Position numbers and translations under genes: made by a program. Of a stretch of 61,848 bases of DNA, positions 15,808 to 21,798 are shown one piece after another. The notes under the pieces are model-generated. The model saw only the letters and a program-made list of their open reading frames with translations, had not been told where the DNA came from and did not search any database. The DNA lies in assembly GCA_947165595.1 (NCBI GenBank), contig CAMVAV010000008.1:1-61848 (forward strand). The letters run 5' to 3'. The DNA is from an uncultured Clostridia bacterium. GTDB taxonomy: Bacteria; Bacillota; Clostridia; Oscillospirales; Oscillospiraceae. Within the stretch, counting starts at the first letter, position 1; every line of letters starts with the position of its first letter.

Positions 15808-16182
15808 CGGAACAACAGCCTCAACCGGCTGTTTCAGGTACGACAGGACCAGAATGCGCGGATGCCGGTTCAGATGCAGATGAACTATAAAGCTGCATAT
15901 AGCTTTTCTATCAATGGGCTGGACCGGTGCCCTGACCGGTCTTCATGGAAATGCACATCCGGAGCCAAGAACCGAATCCCGCAGCAGACGATCGACCAAC
16001 GTCATTTCATCAAAATCGCCTGACGCTCTCTTCTCCCCAAACGAACTTACATCTCCCTGTACATGACGGATGAAATCCGTCGACATCCGGTAACGATGTC
16101 ACGCGACTTGAGGTCGCGGCTACTGATCAAATCCATCCGCGTCGCGGCTCGAATGCCGGAAGCCTTTCGGGGCAGCTGTGCT
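15808..16182 (+). other. 375-base gap without a clear gene
   Basis: One frame stays open from 15808 to about 16023 and reads like degraded coding (LNRLFQVRQDQNARMPVQMQ), but it has no start or ribosome site. A small inverted repeat (GACCGGTGCCCTGACCGGTC) lies near 15923. I see no RNA gene or promoter. Confidence 0.4.
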
Positions 16183-16539
16183 TCAGGCAGCGGCAAGGAA
16201 AAATGGCTGATGTGCGTTCGAAACCCTGTCGTATCTGAAAGAGCCGGTTAAAAGCGCTGAGCGGCAGGACTCAGCCTGCCGCTCAGAAGAAACAATATTC
16301 AAATGAGGTTCAGCCGGTACCAGAATCTCGTCCAGCGAGACTTGAAGGATCGCGCCGAGGGCAAACAGGTTGTCGACCGACGGGAGCGTCTGTCCGCGCT
16401 GCCACTTGTAGATGGCGCGGGGCTCCTCAAAGCCGAAGTAGTCCTGCAGGTCCCGGACGCTCAGGCCGCGCTCGCTGCGCAGCCGCACGATGTTCTTCCC
16501 CGTCGCGACCGGATCGATCACGGGAAAGCGCATGCTCAT
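16183..16539 (-). CDS. XRE-family HTH regulator
   Basis: ATG 16539 follows a GGGGAGGG site. Residues 10-70 form a lambda-repressor-like HTH: ATGKNIVRLRSERGLSVRDL, then WQRGQTLPSVDNL and the SLDEIL tail usual for the family. It is 118 aa. The C-terminal 45 residues are read through a strong hairpin (16257-16285) and look non-conserved, so the original stop may have been lost. It is the intact relative of the stub at 1618. It could repress the promoters of the mobile remnant. Confidence 0.85.
   Translation of the reverse strand: MSMRFPVIDPVATGKNIVRLRSERGLSVRDLQDYFGFEEPRAIYKWQRGQTLPSVDNLFALGAILQVSLDEILVPAEPHLNIVSSERQAESCRSALLTGSFRYDRVSNAHQPFFLAAA
16257..16285 (-). terminator. terminator-like hairpin inside the HTH 3' end
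   Basis: A perfect 12-bp stem (CTGAGCGGCAGG/CCTGCCGCTCAG, 6-base loop) is followed on the minus strand by GCGCTTTT. It fits a minus-strand terminator although the reading frame continues 75 bases beyond it. Confidence 0.6.
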
Positions 16540-16665
16540 GGGTATCCCTCCCCTTGAGTAGTCTCTGCCGCAGCAGGCTCCTACACCATAGCGCCTTCGG
16601 ACGCCGGAGTCAAGGGAAGCGGGGGATTTGTAACAGAAATGAAAAGTGATGGGAGGTTCGGCACA

Positions 16666-16860
16666 ATGCAGACGTTTATTCCTCTGGAGAAGAGAAGCAA
16701 GAAGGAACAGCGGGCATACCACGCGAAGCAGCGCGGAACCTGGCACGGGTTCTGCCCCGTGACGCGCATCGCGCGCAGCGGAAAAGCGTATGACAGGAAC
16801 CGGGAAAAGCGGACTGCCCGTGCTGCGGTAAAGGAAGAAGCCGAAGGAAAGACATGTTGA
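16666..16860 (+). CDS. small basic protein, 64 aa
   Basis: ATG 16666 follows GGGAGG. The product is rich in Lys/Arg (FIPLEKRSKKEQRAYHAKQR at the start, and an RNREKR run later) and contains GFCPVTRI. Such short basic proteins are frequent in Clostridia mobile elements and may bind nucleic acid. The function is unknown. It lies 27 bases before the AAA gene stub and may share its transcript. Confidence 0.6.
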   Translation: MQTFIPLEKRSKKEQRAYHAKQRGTWHGFCPVTRIARSGKAYDRNREKRTARAAVKEEAEGKTC

Positions 16861-16887
16861 GTACAGAATACTCATGGAGGAAACTAT

Positions 16888-17247
16888 TTGAATCTTGCCA
16901 TATCAGTTGATCAGAAGCAGCTCAAGGACGTGCTGCTGAACGTCGCTCCCGTGCGCCCGGTGTTCATCTGGGGCGCGCCCGGTATCGGCAAATCCGCCAT
17001 TGTCGAGGAATTTGCGGAGGAGGTCGGGCTCGAATGCGTGTCCCTCCTCGGCAGCCAGCTCGCGCCGGAGGACATCATCGGCGTGCCGCAGATCGTGGAC
17101 GGCCGCAGTACATCTTATCCGCAGTCATGCACGCCGACGAGCGCAACCGTGCCATGTCGGAGCAGTTGGGCGAGGACGTGTACCACTACCACCTCCTCGT
17201 CCGGGAGGATAACAGAACCAGCCGGCAAAGGTAAGAGGTTATCTTGA
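16888..17247 (+). pseudogene. N-terminal fragment of a MoxR-like AAA+ ATPase
   Basis: TTG 16888 with GGAGG upstream opens an AAA+ domain: VFIWGAPGIGKSAIVEEF (Walker A, near residues 27-44) and LLGSQLAPEDIIGVPQIVDG. Right after this strand the plausible sequence stops, and the Walker B, sensor and arginine-finger regions are absent. The downstream bases read in another frame as a plasmid mobilisation protein. The full MoxR-type protein would be about 350 aa or more. Confidence 0.75.
17103..17234 (+). pseudogene. fragment of a Mob/Pre-type plasmid recombination (relaxase) protein
   Basis: In the frame next to the AAA fragment the bases read YILSAVMHADERNRAM, then DVYHYHL. The paired histidines after a hydrophobic Y resemble the metal-binding HxH motif of Mob/Pre relaxases found on gut plasmids and integrative elements. 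No start codon or remaining domain is present. The recognition is by motif only. Confidence 0.45.
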
Positions 17248-17727
17248 TTTAAAATCATTTGTTTCCATCACATTTTCCTTATACACAATGAACCGCGGCC
17301 CTTCTTCGCCCGTGATTCCCATGGGGCGAAAGCCGCATTTCATCAACACTCTCCGGGACGCCGCGTTATCGGGCGCCGTTTCCGCCTCGACCGCGTGGAT
17401 ATTCGGATGCCGAAACGCCCAAGCAAGCGCAAGCCTCACCGCCTCGGTCGCATAGCCCTTGCCTTGATGCTCCTCCAGAATGCCATAGCCGATTTCGGGA
17501 TTTTTGCCCGGTTCCAGACCCTTGAAGCAAAGGTCGCCGAGCTGCGTCCCGTCGTTTGCTTCGATTCTCCACATCGCATACCAGTCCCAGCGGTCAGGAT
17601 GCGCAAGGCAGCCGTCCAGCATCTCTCTGTACGCCTTCCTCAGCTCCTCGCTCTTCTCCTCGGCGATCACACGCTCCATCTGTTCCCTGCTCGCGGGGCG
17701 AATCCCGACCCGGCCTGTTTCCGTCAT
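17239..17727 (-). CDS. GNAT N-acetyltransferase (RimJ-like)
   Basis: The product is 162 aa with the acetyl-CoA loop ILEEHQGKGYATEA near residue 88 (the Q/R-x-x-G-x-A type) and the C-terminal NAASRRVLMKCGF helix-strand usual for RimJ-like GNATs. It should acetylate an amino group of a protein or small molecule in the cytosol. ATG 17727 follows GGAAAGGG. It faces the AAA fragment and overlaps its last nine bases. It looks intact. Confidence 0.9.
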   Translation of the reverse strand: MTETGRVGIRPASREQMERVIAEEKSEELRKAYREMLDGCLAHPDRWDWYAMWRIEANDGTQLGDLCFKGLEPGKNPEIGYGILEEHQGKGYATEAVRLALAWAFRHPNIHAVEAETAPDNAASRRVLMKCGFRPMGITGEEGPRFIVYKENVMETNDFKSR

Positions 17728-17814
17728 GGCAAACCCTTTCCCTTTCCGACTCAGCGCTTTCTCTTCACCGGCGCCCGGATCGCGCTGTGATAATCCGGCT
17801 CCGTACAGCCCCTT

Positions 17815-17892
17815 CACGCCAAAGAAATAGCAGCTGCCCGGCCCGCGCTCGTCAAAGCTGCCATGCTGCCCCAGGTCAAAGGTATTATGGCT
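17815..17892 (-). pseudogene. short decayed coding fragment
   Basis: On the minus strand one frame reads FDLGQHGSFDERGPGSCYFF, which looks like real protein (a conserved-type Gly/Asp/Cys loop), but it has no start and runs into unrelated sequence before the acetyltransferase. I do not recognise the parent family. Confidence 0.25.
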
Positions 17893-17970
17893 TGGAATAC
17901 CTCTCCTGTCAAGCGCAAACGGGTCGAGTCCCGCCCTTCATCTCCGCGACGATGCTCTCCAGCGCGCCGC

Positions 17971-18087
17971 GCCCTCTCGGAGGCGGATATCCCGTTCGAC
18001 CGCAGGAGGTTTTCGCCGTACGTCACACTGCTGCGCAAAGCGGCATTTGACCGGATGCCCGGCGTCTCCGTTCCGGAAGCGCCTGCC
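17971..18087 (+). pseudogene. fragment of a LigT/ThpR-type RNA 2',3'-cyclic phosphodiesterase
   Basis: The frame reads DIPFDRRRFSPYVTLLRKA and then PEAPA. This resembles the second half of LigT/ThpR enzymes, where F-x-P-H-x-T-L carries a catalytic His. Here that His is Tyr. No start or first HxTx motif is present. The fragment is consistent with a lost RNA-repair gene in this island, but the match is short. Confidence 0.4.
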
Positions 18088-18221
18088 CGGCGGTTAGCGA
18101 AGTCTAACGAACAGGCCGGCCGAGGGGGCGGGCCTATGTCCTTCCAATATGGATTCCTCAAGCCGCCCGATGTCTTTGGCTCAATGACGATGGCGCGGAG
18201 GCGGAGACGGCGCAGAATGCA

Positions 18222-18250
18222 TTGACAAACGAAACGCGTTGTTATATATT
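18222..18250 (+). promoter_or_regulatory. sigma-A promoter of the marR gene
   Basis: TTGACA, 17 bases, TATATT. It is followed immediately by an inverted repeat that probably serves as the operator. Confidence 0.85.
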
Positions 18251-18251
18251 T

Positions 18252-18266
18252 AGTTCGCAACCGAAC
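18252..18266 (+). promoter_or_regulatory. MarR operator candidate
   Basis: The inverted repeat AGTTCG-CAAC-CGAAC lies directly after the -10 box, where a bound MarR dimer would block transcription. Autoregulation is typical for this family. The assignment rests on position and symmetry. Confidence 0.5.
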
Positions 18267-18303
18267 AAAATAAAAGGACCTTGAGAAAGAGAGGTACTGC
18301 GGG

Positions 18304-18786
18304 ATGGAAAGGACAAAAGACATGCTTCTCATTGAGAAGCTGCGCAGGGCAAGCCACGGCATGCACGGCAAACGCGGACCGCACGGAATGTTCCCGGGCA
18401 TGATGCCGCCCGGCCCCGGCTGCCGTCCGCATGGACCCGGCATGTTCCCGCGCGAGCGTATTTTGATGGTGCTTGCGGACGCGGAGGACGGCGGGCTGCG
18501 GCAGAAGGACATCGCGGAGCAGCTTGGCATCAACGCTCCCGCGATCACCGAGCAGATCGACCGGCTGGAGTCTGAACACTATCTGGAGCGCTGCGCGAAC
18601 CCGAACGACAAGCGCTCGACCCTGGTGAAGCTCACGGAGAAGGGCCGCGCCCGCGCCTATGAGGTCGCGGACGAGCGCGCCGCACGCGCGGCGGAATACT
18701 GCGCGGTGCTGAGCGAGGAGGAGAAGGACACGATGATCGCGCTGCTGGACAAGCTGCTCGCGGGCAGGGGAGAGGACAGAACGTGA
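18304..18786 (+). CDS. MarR-family regulator with His/Met/Gly/Pro-rich N-terminus
   Basis: The winged-helix part (residues 52-150) is standard: ERILMVLADAEDGGLRQKDI, AEQLGINAPAITEQIDRLE and the DKRSTLVKLTEKG wing. Before it, residues 18-50 are unusual: HGMHGKRGPHGMFPGMMPPG is packed with His, Met, Gly and Pro and includes a Cys, as in metal-binding or chaperone tails. It may sense copper, nickel or another metal, but this is inference. It has its own promoter and a likely operator. No transporter follows it. Confidence 0.9.
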   Translation: MERTKDMLLIEKLRRASHGMHGKRGPHGMFPGMMPPGPGCRPHGPGMFPRERILMVLADAEDGGLRQKDIAEQLGINAPAITEQIDRLESEHYLERCANPNDKRSTLVKLTEKGRARAYEVADERAARAAEYCAVLSEEEKDTMIALLDKLLAGRGEDRT

Positions 18787-18831
18787 AGGCCGACGAGGCT
18801 CGGGCTTGTGAGAAAAACAGCGGCCTTTCGG

Positions 18832-18860
18832 TTGCGGATCGAGGAAATGTGCGGTATAAT
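18832..18860 (+). promoter_or_regulatory. sigma-A promoter before recQ
   Basis: TTGCGG, 17 bases, TATAAT, about 42 bases before the TTG start of the RecQ gene. Confidence 0.8.
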
Positions 18861-18901
18861 GATCGCCAATGGAACCGAAAGACGCCGGAGGGGGATAACC
18901 G

Positions 18902-20105
18902 TTGGAGATTCACGATCAGCACATTTATCAGCGTGCTTGCGGCGTGATACGAAGCCTGTACGGAGAGAACGCGCGCTTTCGCGACGGCCAGTACGAGGCT
19001 GTCGAGGCGACCATGCTGCACCGGCGGACGCTTGTCGTGCAGCGCACCGGCTGGGGCAAGAGCCTGGTCTATTTTATCTGTACGAGGCTCCTGCGCGAGC
19101 AGGGCGCCGGCGTAACGCTGGTGGTCAGTCCGCTGCTCGTCCTCATGGAAAATCAGATCGAGGCAGCCGCACGGATAGGACTTCGCTGCGACGCGCTCAA
19201 CAGCACGACAAAGGACCGCCGCGACGAGATATTGCAGACGATCCGGGACGGGAAGGCCGACCTTGTGCTTGTTACGCCTGAGACGCTGTTCCGGGACGAC
19301 GTGCAGCAGGCGCTGCCGCAGATGCGGATCGGCCTCTTTGTCATCGACGAGGCGCACTGCATTTCCGACTGGGGACATGATTTTCGCCTGGAATACAGCC
19401 GCCTGAAGGAGGTGCTCCGCCGCCTTCCCTCCAACGTTCCCGTGCTTGCGACCACCGCCACGGCAAACGACCGGGTGGTCGCCGATCTGAAGACGCAGCT
19501 CGGCGATCAGGTCTTCGTCTCCCGAAGAGGAGGAAAAGAAAAACCGGGAGGCGGAGGAGGCGTTCAAGCACAACCGGATCAAGGCGATCGTTGCCACGAT
19601 CAAGCTCGGCATGGGGTACGACAAGGGAGACATTGCCTTCGTGATCCACTTCCAGATGCCGGCGAACATCGTGTCCTGCTATCAGCAGATCGGACGCGCG
19701 GGCAGAAGCATTGAGCGAGCCTACGTTTTCCTGATGACCGGTCAGGAGGACGAGGGTATTCTCAACTACTTTATCCAGACAGCGTTCCCGACGCGAGAGG
19801 AGACCGAGCGGATCGTTTCCTGCGTTGCCGAAAACGAGGGACTGAGCCTGCCCGCTCTGGAATCCCGGCTGAATTTCAGGCGCGGCCGCATCGAAAAGGC
19901 GCTGATGTTTCTTTTGAACGACGGATTCCTCTACAAGGACGGTCCCAGGTACTATGCTTCGCCCAGGCCCTTCGTATACAATGAGGCGCATTACAGCGCG
20001 ATCACCGAGATTCGGTATCGGGAAATGAGGCAGATGAAGGAGCTGACGCGAACGGCGGAGTGCTATCCGTTCGCCCTGGCGGACAGCAGCCAGAAAGAAG
20101 GTTGA
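18902..20105 (+). pseudogene. recQ: RecQ-type DNA helicase with central deletion and frameshift
   Basis: TTG 18902 (site GGAGGGG) opens helicase lobe 1: RTGWGKSLVYF (motif I), LLVLMENQIE, VIDEAHCISDWGHDFR (motif II) and ATTATAN (motif III). After about residue 205 the frame becomes GC-rich nonsense. The matching sequence resumes one base off frame at about 19515 with EEFK-like charge, then IKAIVATIKLGMGYDKGD, QQIGRAGR (motif VI) and a winged-helix-like end to 20105. About 100 residues at the start of lobe 2 are lost. The gene is broken. The downstream part could only be read from internal starts. Confidence 0.85.
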
Positions 20106-20109
20106 ACGA

Positions 20110-20529
20110 ATGAACGACAGAGCCATGGCCATCGCCGTCCTGTGCAGCCACCTGTGCGTGAGCGACGGCGTTTTCCCGCTGGAGCCGAGAGAATACAGCA
20201 CGCTGGTCGCCAAGCCGGACGCGGGCTTCAATACCGGGATCGCCATGATGCGCAACAAATACATCTATGCGCAGTCAGACGCGACGGTTGTGATCAAGGC
20301 GGATTACAACAAGGGCGGCACATGGAACGGCGCGGTGGAAAATCTGAAAAAGGGCTGGTCGCTTCCGCTGTGCCGGAACCATTTGGCATATCCGGGCAAC
20401 AAGGCGCTGATCGAACAGGGCGCCGTCCCGATCGACGAGGACTGGGACGGCGACGTTGAGGCGCTTGGGAAAGAGAGAAAAAACGAAACCGCGGAGCAGA
20501 TCAGCGTATTTGACCCTCCGGCGCAATGA
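20110..20529 (+). CDS. DprA/Smf-like protein with central in-frame deletion
   Basis: ATG 20110 (AAGAAGG site). Residues 1-33 look like the small N-terminal domain of DprA-like proteins (LCSHLCVSDGVFPLEPREYS). They join directly to the C-terminal part of the Rossmann domain (PDAGFNTGIAMMRNKYIYA, DATVVIKADYNKGGTWNGAV). The glycine-rich ssDNA-binding half (GSR...G) is missing. The frame is open, so a 139-aa product can be made, but DNA binding is unlikely. Pairing with RecQ is seen in some mobile elements, where such pairs may protect or process DNA. Confidence 0.7.
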   Translation: MNDRAMAIAVLCSHLCVSDGVFPLEPREYSTLVAKPDAGFNTGIAMMRNKYIYAQSDATVVIKADYNKGGTWNGAVENLKKGWSLPLCRNHLAYPGNKALIEQGAVPIDEDWDGDVEALGKERKNETAEQISVFDPPAQ

Positions 20530-20704
20530 TCGCGCCCGCCGCTGCCCCTGCGGCCGGCGGAGGGATACGTACGCCCTTTTGCAGCACCGGAAAGCGGTTG
20601 CCTGGCTGCGGTGTCTTCGCGGAAAAGATCATGCGCGACCGGCAGGCCTCTGCCCCTGCCGGCCCGTGACGGAGAGGCGGAAACAGGAAAAAGGAGAAAT
20701 AACC

Positions 20705-21757
20705 ATGTTTTCAGTCAGAGGACCGAAATTCAAATACTTCGCGCTCGTGATGGCGGCCATCGCGCTCGTGATGGGCGTCTATATGACGTTTTTCCAGTCC
20801 GCGGGCTATGTGAAAACAAAGGCGACCGTCGTTTCCGTCGAGGAAGACCCGGTGAACTCCACGGCGGACGATACGGCATACATCGTTATGGTGGAGTACG
20901 TCGCGGACGGTACGCACTATACCGCCAGGCTGGATTATTACAGCCCGTCTTTCAAGCCGGGCAAGACCGTCGACATCCTCTACGACCCGCAAAACCCGTC
21001 CGTTATCCACGGCGGCAAGGGCTTCGGCGTGTATCTGATCGTGCTCGGCATTGCGATCATCGCGGTCGTGGCCGTCAGCGGCAGCAGGAACAGGCGCGCG
21101 CAAAAAGAGGCGGAGGAATGGAGGGAACGGCGCGGCGGCGCGGCCTACGCGCCGTCCGCAAAGGGCGTGGAGCGCGAGGTCTACTTCCTCACGGACACCG
21201 GCACGCCGAGGTACGGCCACCGCATCGAGGACAAAAACCGCAGGGTGCTCTACGAGGCGAAGATGACCAAGTTCACCCTGACGAGCGCGTATCACTTCGA
21301 CTTTATCGACCACGAGCACAACGTCACCACGCCGCATCTGGTGGGGCACGAGGAGGCGACAGACTGGGGAGATTCGCTCCTGCTCGACAGCCACAACACC
21401 TTTGAGCTGGACGGCGAGAGCATCTGGAAGCACCTCAGGCGCCACGGCGTCAGCATCGAGACCGAGCGCAAGGAGGGCACGATTATGCCGTGCTACCGCG
21501 TTTCGCGCGACGGCGAGGAGATCGCGCTCATCGAATCCAGCAGCCAGTTCGTCCACGAGGAGGACGCGGAGGCGCACAGCGTGATGAGCAAGGTGCCGGT
21601 TCCGGGCTACTACCGCATCTGGACGCGCGAGGAGACCCTCGACGTCGTGTTTGTCGCGGCGCTCGCGTTCGCGCGCAGCGGCGCGCTCAACGACGAGGGC
21701 GGCGGCTTCGGAAAGATGGCGCGACAGTCGCTCGGCAGGAGATTCGGAAAACAATGA
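20705..21757 (+). CDS. DUF3592-domain membrane protein
   Basis: ATG 20705 has AAAAAGGAG. The protein is 350 aa, with a TM helix at about 10-32, an exposed beta domain (KTKATVVSVEEDP, then DILYDPQNPSV, the DUF3592 pattern) and a second TM at about 105-122. The cytosolic C-terminal half (about 150-350) has alternating strands that resemble tubby/LURP-like barrels. The role is unknown. It starts a probable operon with the SLH glycosidase 41 bases later. Confidence 0.85.
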   Translation: MFSVRGPKFKYFALVMAAIALVMGVYMTFFQSAGYVKTKATVVSVEEDPVNSTADDTAYIVMVEYVADGTHYTARLDYYSPSFKPGKTVDILYDPQNPSVIHGGKGFGVYLIVLGIAIIAVVAVSGSRNRRAQKEAEEWRERRGGAAYAPSAKGVEREVYFLTDTGTPRYGHRIEDKNRRVLYEAKMTKFTLTSAYHFDFIDHEHNVTTPHLVGHEEATDWGDSLLLDSHNTFELDGESIWKHLRRHGVSIETERKEGTIMPCYRVSRDGEEIALIESSSQFVHEEDAEAHSVMSKVPVPGYYRIWTREETLDVVFVAALAFARSGALNDEGGGFGKMARQSLGRRFGKQ

Positions 21758-21798
21758 CGCTTGAAAAAACGCCGATGGAAAAAAGAGGAGGGACAGAC

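Noticed and set aside
17886-17950. Possible tRNA-Asp-like remnant (CTGTCAA loop, CGGGTCGAGTCCCG arm)
   Set aside because: The T loop is one base short, the anticodon stem does not pair, the end is CGA rather than CCA, and there is no acceptor. It is too weak to call.
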